From NCBI GenBank assembly GCA_021613535.1, contig CP075494.1, positions 15,872,001 to 15,936,000 of the forward strand: DNA of 64,000 nt, written 5' to 3'. Made by a program: the position numbers and the translations under genes. This DNA is from Adineta vaga (lineage: Eukaryota > Rotifera). Numbering within the stretch: position 1 is the stretch's first letter; the number at the start of each line of letters is the position of its first letter. Below the pieces are notes generated by a model, which was not told the origin of the DNA, made no database searches, and was given only the letters and a program-made list of their open reading frames with translations. Of the stretch, positions 1-12,102 are shown piece by piece.

Positions 1-126
1 AACGTTTAGATAGATTGAAGAGTTTAGGTTTTCAATATCACAGCGACCAGCCTTTCGAACTCATTTCTCACACGACTGTTCACTTTCTTTTAAGGAGAAG
101 AAGAAAAAACAACAAATATTGATAAA

Positions 127-2879
127 CTATGTTAAATAAAGGGTATTTAAAACAAGAACATGATGATTATTTTTAGCTAATGTAACAATAAAACCATCCG
201 ATGTTATTTTTAATCCACAACAACGTGATACTTTTACATATGGACAATCAAATTCTTGTAAAAAATCACCTGTACGTGAAAATACAGCGATATGAAAACG
301 ATTTCCATGAGAATCACCGATGATCACATCACCTGTTGTTACAATAACGAAGAAAATTTATATAGAAAATTCAATTTCATTATTTTGTTCTTTCTCTTAC
401 CGGCATCACTTATATCAATTCCATTGGGAAAATTTGTTACACTTTCGGAACCAATTCGTCGTAAAAATGTTCCATCTTCATCAAAAACAACAACACAATG
501 ACCCTAAAGAAAAGAAAAGATGAATTTCTTTTTCAAAGAAATCATTTTATTTACTTTAAAATCACAAACAAAATATTCATTATTAAAAATTGCAATATCG
601 GACGGTTCTCTCATATAATCTGAACAATCAAACCATTTAATTAAATCTCCTGCTTCACTAATACAAAAAACCGTTGGTGATACCGAATCAACAGCAACAA
701 TATTTCCTTGAAAAAAGAAAAACAAAAATCGATTTCCAAATAAAATTTCAATAAACAAACCTTGTTGTGTAATAGCTAAACCAGCAACAATATCAATATA
801 ACGAATTGAAATTTTTCGAATGAAATGTCCATTTCTTGTAAATATTTGCATTCTACTTCTTTCATTACCTCGATCACAAATAACAAATTTTCCTGATTGT
901 CGAATAACAGCAACTTTTCTTGGATACCATAATTGTCCTTCTTCTTTACCAGGCATACCAAATTGATATTTATATTCACCTGTTTTATCAAAAATTTGTA
1001 TTCGATGATTATTTGTATCAGCAACAATAATTTCTTCATCAATACCAAGACAAAATCCATGTGGAGCATTAAATTGACATTTTTGTGGACCTAATGAACC
1101 AAATTTTGCACGAACTTGCATAGATTGTCCACTACGACGTATCATTGATGTTTGAGATGGAAAATTTAAATTAATATCAATAGTTGAATTAGGTGCAATA
1201 CCAGAAAATGGCGTAGTAGAACGACTGTTATTACCATTACTTGATCCACCACTATTTGTACTTGAATATGTTGCTAATAATGATGGTGGTGGATATTGAC
1301 CTAAACTATTCGTTGGTGGTGATCGTTGTCCTAATGGTGGTGCAGATACTTGACGATTTAATGTTGTATATGAATTATCATGTTGTTGAACTTGTTGATT
1401 CATTTGAAGAATTTGTTCTAAATTACTTTGAACATTTGGATGAATTGTTGATAATGAATCAACAAATATTGATTCTAATGCACGAAGATTTTCTACAACT
1501 GGTTCAGTATCATTTGTTGAATTATTTCCAAAATAATCTTCACGATTTGCACCTGATGGTGAAACACCATTGGATAAAATTGTACCACGAGATGAAATTT
1601 GTCCTACACCCATACTACCAACACCTGATGATGATGAAGCTGAATCTCCATTTGTTGATGATAATAATGAACCTCGTTGTTGATGATGATGATTATGATT
1701 TGTTGGTGATAAAATTGTTTTCGATTGTGGTTTTATTAATTGACCAAAATGAAGTTTCATTGTTTGTTGAAATTCTTGTGTTGGTGTACTTATAAATTGT
1801 ATAATATCATGTTTATTATCATCGGAATTATTTTCATTAATTTTATCTAATTGAAATAATTTTTCAAATGAATGAATTTTTTCATCAAATAATTTTGCTT
1901 TTAATTGCACTAATTCATTTAATGAACATTTTATTAAACAACGTTGAAATAATACTCGACTATCATCAAATGATTGTGAACCTTTTTGTATAGTTTCTAA
2001 TTTATCAATTAAACGCATTTCTTCATCACGTTGTAAACTATTTAATGTTGATAAACAATCATTATAAACTTGATTTAAGATTTGTTGATATTGTTGATGA
2101 GCTAAATCGATTTGTGTTTTTGTTTTATCATAAATTTGTTGAAGTGATGTTAATTGATGATCAACATTTGCCAATGCATTTGAACGTATTTGATCAATTT
2201 GATCGAGTTTATCATTTAAATCTGAACGAATTTGTTCCAATTGATTTTTATGTACATCATGTTGTGGTATTGGATGTAATAATAAACATTGATCACATAA
2301 TGGAATTGAACATGTTGTACAAAAGAATTTAATTTCATTTTTTGAATGAATTGTACATTTACGTGCGCAAGTTTGTTCATCAATTGATATTTGAGATAAA
2401 CGACGAACATGATGTTGTTCAAAACATTTCATATATTGATGAGCTTGACAACATTTAGCACATAAATAAGATGAACATGTTGAACAATGTGCCACACCAA
2501 TATCATTTGATGTACATGCACGACATTCAATTGAACCATTTTTTAAAGCAAATTCTTCCATTTCATGTATTAAGATATAATTATCAATTAATTGATTTAA
2601 ATTTGTTAATTCAGTTATTTGTTGACATGTTGGACATTTAATATGATCGGAATTTTCGAATAATTTCTCACAACATGATAAACAAAATGTATGTGTACAG
2701 GATAAAAATTTTGGTTGATTAGAAAATATTTTACATAATGAACATTTATATTGATTATTATCATCATGTTTGTTTTCTTCATCATCATCATCTTCAAAAT
2801 TAAATAAAGAATCTTCATTATCTTTTCGACCATTTTCTTCGAGATTTTCATTTGTTTCGATGAATTTTGTATCTTCCAT
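127..2879 (-). CDS. Brat-type TRIM-NHL protein (RING, two B-boxes, coiled coil, NHL)
   Basis: About 859 residues in four exons, with introns at 707-760, 504-554 and 333-400. In order: a RING finger near residues 45-90 (starts CSLCKIF, ends CPTC), B-box 1 (CRACTSND...), B-box 2 ([16 protein letters not shown]), a Gln-rich coiled coil, a long Ser/Asn/Gly-rich linker, then NHL repeats ([20 protein letters not shown]) ending NTLYLT. The NHL part resembles Drosophila Brat and C. elegans NCL-1 more than TRIM2/3. Brat NHL domains bind RNA and repress translation, and the RING suggests E3 ligase activity; both functions are inferred from family. The start at 2879 is preferred over an upstream in-frame Met at 2909 because the latter lies in a Lys-rich leader. 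The 54-bp intron at 707-760 is a multiple of three and stop-free, so an ORF finder reads through it. Decayed B-box 2 relatives lie at 12.1 kb and 27.6 kb. Confidence 0.88.
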
Positions 2880-3615
2880 TTTGGCTTTTTTTTTAAATAA
2901 GATAATCACTCTTGTTTTTTTTTAACACAGACACAGAAAAAAACGAATCAAACAATAGATAATCACCTTATTATATCAACAAAACAACAACATAGTAAAC
3001 AAATACCATGTAGAATTTTATCGAGCCTCTTCTGTTTTTTTTCGAGAATATTGTTTCTAAATTATTTTTCATTTTTAAACGAATTTTTTATAAGATTTTT
3101 CACTAAAAATTTCATTTATTTTCAATTAGCGACATCTTTATACATATAATAAAATTTCAAGTAAGAAATTCTTTGAATTTTCCAATTTAAAAGTTTATTG
3201 GAAATATTTCTATGACTTCGAATTTTTCTTTTTCATTTATTTCTTTACAGAATTTTTATCATAAAAATAGCCTTAACAAATCATTCAACTAGAACAAAAT
3301 CCTTGTCTATTCATATGATGAAAAATAAAAGAAAACGAATTCATCTCATTTACTTAACCCTTGAAAAAATTCTATAAGAGCCTAACATGCTTTTTGCTGG
3401 ACGAAGATGAGTTTAATTGAAGTTCAAAAGAGATATTCTTCACACTCTCAAGATTGTTCCATAAATTATTGACATAGTTCGAAAGGTGATCGATAAAATG
3501 GGTATTAAAAACTCTAATAATGAATAATACAATTCAATATATCATTTATTTTATTTCAATTCTAATTCAATAAAAAAGTATCTAATAAATAATAGATTTT
3601 CTTCGAATAAGAATT
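2880..3615. other. Intergenic, AT-rich
   Basis: No coding exon recognised. A stretch near 3270-3320 (core ATCATTCAACTAGAACAA) recurs at about 5324-5400, so a short direct repeat flanks the hydrolase gene on both sides. Confidence 0.6.
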
Positions 3616-4806
3616 CTATAGTGGAAATTCATAAGATATAGAATTCTTTTCAATCCAATCTTTGATATTATTAAGTGTATCTCTTGCTTCCGGATAATAA
3701 AGATAAAATAATGGATATGCATGTGCTAAATCAATTCCTTCTTCTAATATTACATCAATTCCAACTTGTTTTGCTTTTTCAACAACTTGTCGAGAATCAT
3801 CTTCTAACATTTCAGCTGTACCAACAGTGATGTACATTGATGGAAATCCTTCAAATGATCCAAATAGAGGACTATATATTGGATCATCTCGTTTGATTTG
3901 TTCATGATTATGTCCTAGTACTTGTTTAATACCCCAAGTTAATGACTCAGGACGAATTAAGACATCGACAAGACGATTACGAATATAACTTTGTCCAGAT
4001 GATGATAAATCTGTCCATGGAGAAATAAGAATAACACTACGAGGAATTGAATATTGTTGAGAGATTAAACTTTGAACTGTTAATAAAGCAAGACCACCAC
4101 CAGCTGAATCACCCATAATGGTGATATGAGAGGAAGAGATATTTTCTTGTTGAACAAGTGCATTATATAATGTAACTGCATCATCAACAGCTGATGGAAG
4201 AGGATGTTCAGGTGCAAGACGATATTCCAAATGAATTAACGACATATTAAATAAATGAGATAAATAACATTCATATCCACTATAACCTTGATAAAGAAGG
4301 AATAAATACAAATAAGAAAAGAAATACAACTCACTATGAATATCTCCAGCTAAATAAGCTCCACCGTGAAGATAGATAACAATATTTTTCGTATTAAATT
4401 GTTCATTTGTTCGATGATGATTCACCCAATAAGCATCTACTGTATGTCCTTGATGAGTATAGATTTGTTTTTTAACTTGACATAAAGTTGGTTTAGGAAC
4501 AATAACACTTAATGTAAATGCAGAACGAATTTCTTTAATAACAGATTTTGGATCAGCTAATGGATCTAATTCAACTAATGGTTTTAAACGAAGTAATGTT
4601 TCAAATGCTCGATAATCTGCACTAAGTGTTGGACGATTTTCATCTTTGATAAAAGTATACGTTAATGATAAGAAAGAATGTATACAACGAACACGAAGGT
4701 ATTGAGGATTTATTGATCCATAACGAAATGGAATAAGAACTGCAATAATCAATACAAGAATTGAAAGATTTCTAATGAATTTCCAAATTCTGTTGATCAA
4801 AAACAT
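3616..4806 (-). CDS. Hormone-sensitive-lipase-type alpha/beta hydrolase
   Basis: About 380 residues after removing one 48-bp intron (4287-4334) that is in frame and stop-free. The N terminus carries a hydrophobic segment (LSILVLIIAVLIPF) that looks like a signal anchor, suggesting attachment to the ER or another membrane. The oxyanion motif HGGAY, the nucleophile elbow GDSAGG, an acid region (VGTAEMLEDDS) and a C-terminal His in LAHAYPLF give the Ser-Asp-His triad of the alpha/beta-hydrolase fold-3 (HSL/arylacetamide deacetylase) family. The likely activity is hydrolysis of carboxyl esters or lipids; the substrate is unknown. Length is normal for arylacetamide-deacetylase-like enzymes. The divergent neighbour on the right is a receptor gene with no evident functional link. 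Confidence 0.85.
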   Translation of the reverse strand: MFLINRIWKFIRNLSILVLIIAVLIPFRYGSINPQYLRVRCIHSFLSLTYTFIKDENRPTLSADYRAFETLLRLKPLVELDPLADPKSVIKEIRSAFTLSVIVPKPTLCQVKKQIYTHQGHTVDAYWVNHHRTNEQFNTKNIVIYLHGGAYLAGDIHSELYFFSYLYLFLLYQGYSGYECYLSHLFNMSLIHLEYRLAPEHPLPSAVDDAVTLYNALVQQENISSSHITIMGDSAGGGLALLTVQSLISQQYSIPRSVILISPWTDLSSSGQSYIRNRLVDVLIRPESLTWGIKQVLGHNHEQIKRDDPIYSPLFGSFEGFPSMYITVGTAEMLEDDSRQVVEKAKQVGIDVILEEGIDLAHAYPLFYLYYPEARDTLNNIKDWIEKNSISYEFPL

Positions 4807-5667
4807 ATTAAAAAAACAGCCGTTTTACTGTGGTGTAAAATAAAATAATGATTTAGCACGTGTCTTTTCTTTCTCTTTTCTGTTGTTTTCTTTTGGTCAT
4901 ATATCTATATGTTTGTCTCTTCATTTATCTAGAGAAGAAAAATACTTTCGTGCAAATAATGAATTACAATTTGTAAAGAACGTTCGACTACATATGCAAG
5001 GAAATAATTGATTCTTGTCTGTCTGTGTAAGGATCAACGGTCAAGTTCAAAGGCCAAATCTTGATTTTTTTATGAGTCACGTTTACCGTTTCACAGTGAT
5101 ATAAACTAATGAGGACTTGCTCTTTTTTGATGAGTATCATCTGCATACGATGAGTTGCTATTCACGTGATAGTTGTATTGAAAAAAATGATGCGTAGTTA
5201 CAGACATGTAGTCTGAAAGAAGAATTCAGATTTAATTAAATGTATTTATACATTCTATTTGAAATAATTGAGAAATTTCAGTTTATGTTTTTCGACCGTA
5301 TATGGAAGTTTTATCAAAGAAAATAACCTTAAGAAATCATTCAACTAGAACAAGTCGTCTCATTTATCAAAAGAAAATCCTTGTCTAGTCATGAAAAGAT
5401 ATCTATTTGATCGAAATATGTAGAAATCATTAGAGTTATGTCAGAAAATTGAAAACAATTGAGAATACTTATTCGATATTTTACATCTTCAATCTGCAAC
5501 TATGACTGGAAGAAATCATAAAGTTTCATAAGGTTAAAAAAACTCACCAATGCAAAAATATATTGAACTGGAATTATTTTTCCAACAAAAAGCAATAAAG
5601 ATTCCTATGAATACAACTATGTAGGAATTGTAACGTCTATAAAAATCGTTTAGATACATCTTCTCTA

Positions 5668-5690
5668 CAGTACAGTACAGTACAGTATAG
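5668..5690. repeat. Short CAGTA tandem repeat
   Basis: About four consecutive copies of a 5-bp unit (CAGTA). Simple-sequence repeat with no evident function. Confidence 0.7.
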
Positions 5691-6033
5691 GATGAAGAAT
5701 TAAAATTTTTTCAAACCTCTCGAATTATTTGATAATTTTCTACATAAGAATAAACTTCGAAGTATAAAATCTTGAACGTTTCCGTTCATTAACTAAGTAG
5801 GCTTGAAAGGATTAAATTCATAATGACAGTATTTATTTTATTTATGATGAATTATTTAGATTTGTATAAAATATTAAATTATAATAAAAAGATTCTTCCG
5901 AACAAATCATACAATTACATCGAATCGAATCATGTCATATGATATTTCCATTTCGAAAATCTTCGTTAACAAAGATGACAGATTAATTAGATAAAATAAA
6001 CTGTTTTGCTTCAGTCATCGACTGGAAGCTTTT

Positions 6034-6045
6034 GATATAAAAAGA
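6034..6045 (+). promoter_or_regulatory. TATA-like element upstream of receptor gene
   Basis: GATATAAAAAGA lies about 55 bp upstream of the ATG at 6097. Spacing suits a TATA box with a short 5' leader, but AT-rich DNA produces such strings by chance. Confidence 0.25.
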
Positions 6046-6096
6046 AGATTTGAAAAACAAGTTAATCAATATACATTCTTCTATTTAAAAACAAAC

Positions 6097-6999
6097 ATGG
6101 TATCAAATACATCAAGTCGTTTTCAGATTGAAGATTATTATATTGTTTGTTCATTATCGACATTATTTGCTATTGTAGCAATTTTGATCAGTCTTTTGAT
6201 ATTATTTCTTGTGTGGCATACGAAACCTCGTTTACACACAATAAATCATTTGTTAATATGTAATACAGCTATTGCATCAATTCTATATTGTTTAATAACA
6301 ATAAATAATTATATTTATTTAATATTTATATCATGGAATTTAGATGAAATGAGTTGTCGATATCGAGCATATTTTGGATATGTTGGAATAGCAAGTGTGA
6401 TTTATTCATATTTAATTCAAGCTATTTCACGTTTATTTTTTTCAGTATTTTCAACAAAATATCGATTTTTAACAACATTTAAAGTACATTTTATTTTAAT
6501 TGGAATTCAATGGTTTATTGTTATTTTAATTCCATTATCTATTCTTTTAACAAAAGATATTCAAATGACACCTTTAACATTATGTTGGATACCATTGAGC
6601 AAAATTATTCATCTAATTTCTAACGCATTTAGTGTTTATTTTATTCCAGTTGGAATTATTATTTTTATTTATATTTATATTTTTTATCATGTTCATCAAA
6701 TGACAAAAAATGTAAGAATAATAACAAATTCATTTAAACGTGATCTTCAACTTCTTCGAAATATTCTTATTTTATTATCAATTTATCTTGGAGGTTCAAT
6801 AACAACTCTTTTATATATGATGACTTCAATTAAAATCATTTATCTCAGTGGTTTAGTTGCTATAACATTAACTGTTACGATAGAAAAAATATTTACATTA
6901 ATTTTAGATCGAGAAATTCGTGAAGTTATTACCAATATGAGACGTCGAATAACACCTGTTGTTTCATTTCAAACTACAACAATAACATTGAACAAATAA
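6097..6999 (+). CDS. Orphan rhodopsin-type (class A-like) G-protein-coupled receptor
   Basis: Single-exon ORF of 300 residues with seven hydrophobic segments and a short N terminus carrying a possible N-glycosylation site (NTS). TM1 starts near residue 17 (LSTLFAIVAILISLLILF). The segment after TM3 reads AISRLFFSVF where class A receptors have a DRY-type motif, so the acidic residue is missing. The last segment lacks a clear NPxxY. A basic C-terminal tail (MRRR) follows TM7. It resembles the many intronless orphan receptors of bdelloids, loosely akin to peptide receptors. Ligand unknown. A similar single-exon gene at 34813 is too divergent to be a recent copy. Confidence 0.7.
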   Translation: MVSNTSSRFQIEDYYIVCSLSTLFAIVAILISLLILFLVWHTKPRLHTINHLLICNTAIASILYCLITINNYIYLIFISWNLDEMSCRYRAYFGYVGIASVIYSYLIQAISRLFFSVFSTKYRFLTTFKVHFILIGIQWFIVILIPLSILLTKDIQMTPLTLCWIPLSKIIHLISNAFSVYFIPVGIIIFIYIYIFYHVHQMTKNVRIITNSFKRDLQLLRNILILLSIYLGGSITTLLYMMTSIKIIYLSGLVAITLTVTIEKIFTLILDREIREVITNMRRRITPVVSFQTTTITLNK

Positions 7000-7002
7000 C
7001 TC

Positions 7003-7048
7003 GAGGGTGTGGGTGAGGGCGAGGGTTGAGAGTACACCCAAACCCACA
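7003..7048. repeat. TGTGGG-bearing hairpin repeat, copy 1
   Basis: A G-rich arm (GAGGGTGTGGGTGAGGGCG) is followed by GTTGAGAGTA and a C-rich arm (ACACCCAAACCC). It starts directly after the receptor stop codon. Related copies lie at 14.87, 25.21, 44.76 and 60.32 kb. Confidence 0.6.
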
Positions 7049-8028
7049 AGATTCAAGTCAATTAATCTGAAAAAAAGATAGTTGTAGTAAAAGTAAAATT
7101 ATAAATAAATTATAAGATATTACAAAAAGCTAACAAAATATTGTTTACTTTTCTTATTTTTTCAGAGAAAGAAGGAAAAAATTATTTGTTTTGAACATTA
7201 TTCATAAACAGTGCAGGATGTACTATTGTTAACGATGAAGATAAAATATGGACAATGCATGTTCCAGTATAATTTTCAATTAATTCGATCAAAAGAATCT
7301 AGTAGTAAAGAGAACAGTTTTCAAAGATGAATTGTATGAAAAACATCAGAATCATTCATACGTACACATAGTGTACAAACATTTTCACTCGAGCGAATTG
7401 CAGCCATCAAAGATGTTATAAAAGTTCGAAAATTTGTTTACAATGCACTGCTATATCAAGAGTGTATAGATCAGTATAGATACATAGCACCATCGTTGTT
7501 TATTTACAAAGAAGGTTATGATAGATAGTAACTAATATTTTGCTTTAATCTACATGACAGAAAAATCAGTTGTGTAGTAAATTTTACATTGTTTCTTCTT
7601 AAAAATATACGAGTATTTCGCATATTTTCACATGAAACAACTATTCGATTTTTGTTCTTACTTCATACAAAAGATGACTTTATTTTCTTGAATATTGAAG
7701 TTACTGATTGCATTTTTTGGTAACAAAGCTTTATTGTAAAAAAGAACAACACTGTAACATAAAGTCAACGGAAGGTATTGTACTTCTACATAAGCTGGAG
7801 TAGAGAAAAAAAAAAGGACACATGACGTATGTCTTTTGTCCGTGACATAGTAATAAGAACGAGAAAAATTTTATATGCCAATAGTGAGTGTAGATGGGGT
7901 GACGCGTGTAAAGTCTTACATATGTGGTAGAAGAAAAAGAGAAAGAAAACAGAAAACAGAAGATATAGTGGTACTATATGGATAGATTGGAGAGGAAGAG
8001 AAAAGAAGCTGGATTGTATGTGACATGT
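7049..8028. other. Intergenic
   Basis: No coding exon or recognisable element seen on either strand. AT-rich, with short purine-rich tracts near 7925-7965. Confidence 0.5.
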
Positions 8029-8470
8029 TTTAAATCAGCAAATATATTGACTCGATTTCATATTGCATATAAGAACGAGCAAAGAATTTACTGGATATTG
8101 TAAGGATCAGCAAAGACGTTGACTCGATATCATATTGTATATAAGAACGAGCAAGGAATTTACTGGATATTGTAAGGATCAGCAAAGACGTTGACTCGAT
8201 ATCATATTGTATATAAGAACGAGCAAGGAATTTACTGGATATTGTAAGGATCAGCAAAGACGTTGACTCGATATCATATTGTATATAAGAACGAGTAAAA
8301 GAATTTGCTGTATACATGAATCGGTTTAAAGATTGGCTCGATATTATATTATATATAAGAATGCGATCAATAAATAACTGAATAGAACGAAAGAACGATA
8401 CAGCATATAGATTGAATCGACTTCTTATTTTGTATAAGAACGAGTTAAACGAAGTAGCTGAATAGTATAT
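8029..8470. repeat. 72-bp tandem array (minisatellite)
   Basis: Three near-identical units start at 8101, 8173 and 8245, each 72 bp. Diverged units lie on both sides (about 8029-8100, 8317-8404, 8405-8470). Each unit carries GTTGACTCGATATCATATTG and TATAAGAACGAG. Because 72 is a multiple of three and stop-free on the minus strand, the array mimics a 95-codon ORF. It lies on the 3' side of the retrotransposon at 8570 and could be part of its tail or an independent minisatellite. Confidence 0.85.
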
Positions 8471-8569
8471 TTGATTGCGATATATCGTTTTTTACATCGA
8501 TTCGACTGACACAAGAATAGTCTATTCTCTCGATGTTACTATTATATGTAATGGTTGGTGATTTCTTTT

Positions 8570-10128
8570 TTAAATTTTGTCTAAGATGCATTGTAGATGA
8601 TTCTTCAGTGTAATGTCGTTGTTTGTTGTTGCCTTTTGAAGTGTATGTTTAAGTAGTCCTATTGCATAATCTTTGATTTTTGGAATGTTGCTGATCTTGT
8701 GGATATATTTGACAGATGTATATATGGGTAGTCCGAGTGCAGCTCTAATTGCTTTATTCTGCATGATTTGTAAACGGTCCCATACTTTTTGATCAGCAGT
8801 AAGGAGAATAGGATGTCCATAAATGATAACTGTGCGTACAATTGATTTGAAAATATTTATCATCGTCTTGTTGTTGGGTTCATATGCTGTTCTCGAAAGA
8901 TATCGAAGTAGACCGATCCGAGGAGCAATCTTGCTTTCAATATGTTCGAGATGTGCTCGCCATTTTAATCTTTTATCTATATAATTACACCCAAGTAACG
9001 TGTGGAGTCCAGTGGTTTGATGATGGTGTCTTCAACTTTAACTTTCACTGGATTCTTGTAGTGTTTTCTTGGATGTATGCTGAAGTGTATCAGCTCTGTC
9101 TTAGTTGGTTGAAGTTTTAATTTCCATGACTTGCACCAACTTTCGAATGCATCTATGGATTGTTGTAATCTGGTGTTAAGATTTGTTAAGGTGTTGCCAG
9201 ATGTCCATAATGCAGTGTCGTCGGCGAACAACCCATGTTCTGTATGAGTTGGTATTCCATTCATCGAATCTGCCGTATACATAATATAAAGTAATGGTGA
9301 TAACGGAGATCCTTGTGGTGTACCGCTCTTCAGATTAAACGGACGTGATAATATATTTTCGATTTCAATTGCAGCCGTTCTATTGCTTAAGAATGAGATC
9401 AGATAGTTGATGATGAAACAGGGAAGACGTAGATCATTAAGCTTGTATATCAAACCATCGTGCCATACCGAATCAAATGCGGCTTTGATGTCGAAAAGAA
9501 TGACAGCTGAGTGACGTCGTCGACGTGGTCGTCTAAGTTGTCCTGCAGCGTATCTTTCTAATCGCACGATGTTGTATATAGTGCTTTTACCTGGTCTAAA
9601 TCCGGCTTGATGTTGTGGTAAGATGTTTCGTCGTTCAAGTTCGAGCATTAAACGTTGTTTGATTATTTTCTCCAATAGTTTGCCTAAGCAACTAAGGAGA
9701 CTAATCGGTCGATAGCTAGACGGTTGTTGTTTGTCTTTCTTTGGCTTTAATAGAAGAATAATATTAGCCTTTTTCCACATTGCTGGAATATAACCTTGTT
9801 TCAAAATTGCATTAAACAGATTTGTTAGATGCTGTACCAGTAATTTTGAATGATTCTTCAAACATCGGTTATGAATGTTGTCTGGACCAGTGGAGCTATT
9901 TCTAAGTTGTCTTATATGATTTTTGACTTCTTTTTCTTTGATTTGCTTCCACTTTGGTGTGTTTGAAGAGGTTATAGTTTTACTTTTGACTTTGTTTGCT
10001 TGGCGTGTTACTTGATCATGAAGTGGCAACGTATCAGCAGTGTGAGAGTAGACTTCATTTTCGAAGTAATCTGCAAATAAGTCTGCTTTCTCCTTGTCTG
10101 ATGTTGCAGTTGTATTGTTGTATTTCAT
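8570..10128 (-). mobile_element. Non-LTR retrotransposon, 5'-truncated and frameshifted
   Basis: Reverse transcriptase domain read on the minus strand. Residues before the RT core (TSDKEKADLFADYF) are typical of Jockey/CR1-like LINEs. RT motifs follow: YRPISLLSCLGKLLEKII, GFRPGKST, FDIKAAFDSVWHDGL, GTPQGSPLSPLLY and the catalytic LFADDTAL, then the YLGVII thumb region. At about 8975 the frame breaks by one missing base and continues as KRLKWRAHLEHIESKI through 8570, ending ILDKI. No endonuclease domain precedes the RT; an in-frame stop lies just upstream of the first Met. The copy is therefore dead. Family assignment beyond a Jockey-like LINE is uncertain, and neither element boundary is clear. 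Confidence 0.85.
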
Positions 10129-11031
10129 GATGTTGGCGTAGGTTTGCTTGATCCTTTACTGATTGCATGAGATTGATATGGTGCTCATTCATGCATCATT
10201 TCTCTTTAGAACAAGATTTGCTTCTGAAAGTTGTGCGTAATAATATTCAACTTTAGCGCATGCATTTCCACAGCTTCAAACTCAATTTTTTAAACTATTA
10301 AATAAATCTCTAAAAAACAATAGATGGTTTCAGTCGACATCGACGGTCACAGTTCTTTAAAGAGTTAATAAACAGTAATAAAAATAACTTTATTTTATTA
10401 TCGACTACCTGGTATCCAATACCCTTCATTTTAGAGTTATAAATCTCAACGTAAAAGTAAATGACATAATTCGATTGAAAGTAAATACTGAACATGGAAT
10501 CAATTTCAATCGATTTCTAATGTTTGACTATGCCCATCTGACAGCTTTATATTGATAAGTTGACTTAATTCGTAATTTAGATTAAACAAATGCCTTCTTA
10601 TCTTATTGACCTATAACATTTAAAAAAAAAACATTTTTTTTATTCTCTTGTAAAACGCGATAGATTGCATTTTATTTTGTTTTGAAACATTTCTTTTCAA
10701 TGGGTTCTTCGTTCAATATTTTCCTTATTCTGGTTTTATACCACATCCTTTTGATTGTTATTACCATTATTAGAAAGAAATAAATCATAATCTTCTACAT
10801 ATGCTTAACGTTTTCTACCCATAAATTATTGTATAAAAATAGCATATACATTTTTTTACTTAATATTTACTAAAAATAAAATATCAACACTCTTTTCTCA
10901 TTGGTTCTTGTACATATCAATATATATTTATTTGCTATTGTTAATCCTATACTTTTATCATTTTTTTTTCTGTGAAGTGTGATTCTTTTCATATCCATCA
11001 TGTTATCTACTACTAATTCTGAAATTGATAA
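10129..11031. other. Intergenic
   Basis: No coding exon recognised. May include the degraded 5' part of the retrotransposon near 10130-10260. Confidence 0.5.
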
Positions 11032-11364
11032 TTAACTTGGTTAACAAAAACAAAACATCATGTTTTTCTCATATATACTATTGACAAAGATGGTTCTTGT
11101 GCAGGTGGTTATCATGATTTATTGTTGAAGATTGGTGGTGATGCTGAGGGTAGTTCATTTGAAGAAATGTGCGACGAAGCTTATGAATCATTACAAGAGG
11201 CTGTAGATGGCGAACAGAATATACCGTTTGATGTTAATAATATCAAGGACTCAGTTGTATTTGATTGCCTGGAATGTGAGAATATAAATGAAATGGATAT
11301 GATTTTTGATTCGGCCCATGAAGGAAAAACTTTTAATGACTTGAAGAAAATTCTTGACAAGTAA
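11032..11364 (+). CDS. Hypothetical acidic protein or exon fragment
   Basis: An open frame runs from after a stop at about 11030 to the TAA ending at 11364. It contains a Gly/acid-rich stretch (IDKDGSCAGGYHDLLLKIGG) followed by an acidic, helix-like region (FEEMCDEAYESLQEAV). There is no convincing ATG at its start. It could be a terminal exon entered through the AG at 11103-11104, or a gene fragment. Composition looks coding (acidic, low in Phe/Ile runs compared with chance frames here), but no family was recognised. Confidence 0.35.
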   Translation, partial: LTWLTKTKHHVFLIYTIDKDGSCAGGYHDLLLKIGGDAEGSSFEEMCDEAYESLQEAVDGEQNIPFDVNNIKDSVVFDCLECENINEMDMIFDSAHEGKTFNDLKKILDK

Positions 11365-12097
11365 GATATTTCCATTTTTCTGAAAAAAGGGAGTAGATGA
11401 TCGCAATTAAATATCGAATCAGTTCGAGACTTCAAGAAAATCTATGATAAAATTATTTTCAAGTCGTCGTATTAATAATAAAAATTAACAAATAGAATCA
11501 AAGATTCTCTAAGAATTTAGCAAATTGTTTTCTATTGACTAAACAATATAGACGAACATTTTCATCTTGTTCTTCATGTATAATGTGCGATACATAACAT
11601 GATACGATACATTTCACATAGAGACTAATATATATTCATTATTGTTCTTGATAGTTCGATTCTTTTTTGTAAGTTGTAGTTTATTTCGCGAGTTAAGAGA
11701 AAAAAGATAAAAATAACTAATTAATTATAAATTATTATATAAAAAAATTTGAATGAAATATTTATGATGTTATTAATATATTTCACACAATATGGATGGA
11801 TAATCCTTATAAAGATTATTTTAGTAAACAAATCAATTGATGTTCAACAAGAAATAAACTTTTATTTCATCTCAGATATTACACTTATTTATATTTCTTC
11901 TCGAATTGTTTTCATGAACAATTATATGTCATATTATATTAGATTAATCTTTTCATCATGTTTTTCTTCTTCTCACTCGACACAGTACAGCCAAGTTTAT
12001 AAAGATTAATAATACACTCAGAAAGAATAAACAAATATACGAAAAAAATTAATGAAATCAGAATAAAATTAAATGATAATGTTGAGAATATTATAGG
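11365..12097. other. Intergenic
   Basis: AT-rich DNA with no recognised exon or repeat. Confidence 0.5.
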
Positions 12098-12102
12098 AAA
12101 AT

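Larger units (their letters stand above)
4807..6096. other. Intergenic between hydrolase and receptor gene
   Basis: No exon recognised. Contains the second copy of the short direct repeat (about 5324-5400) that also lies left of the hydrolase, and a small CAGTA-type tandem repeat at 5668-5690. Confidence 0.6.

Noticed and set aside
1241-1795. 184-codon plus-strand ORF
   Set aside because: Antisense shadow of the Gln/Ser-rich linker and coiled coil of the TRIM-NHL gene.
7003-7048. True chromosome end or telomere array
   Set aside because: Only two or three TGTGGG units per arm, and genes continue on both sides; this is an interstitial hairpin, not a telomere.
8030-8317. 95-codon minus-strand ORF with repeated YIQYDIESTSLLI
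   Set aside because: Produced by the 72-bp tandem array, whose unit is a multiple of three; no start context or gene features.
8029-8470. CRISPR array
   Set aside because: Units are contiguous with no unique spacers, and the host is a eukaryote.
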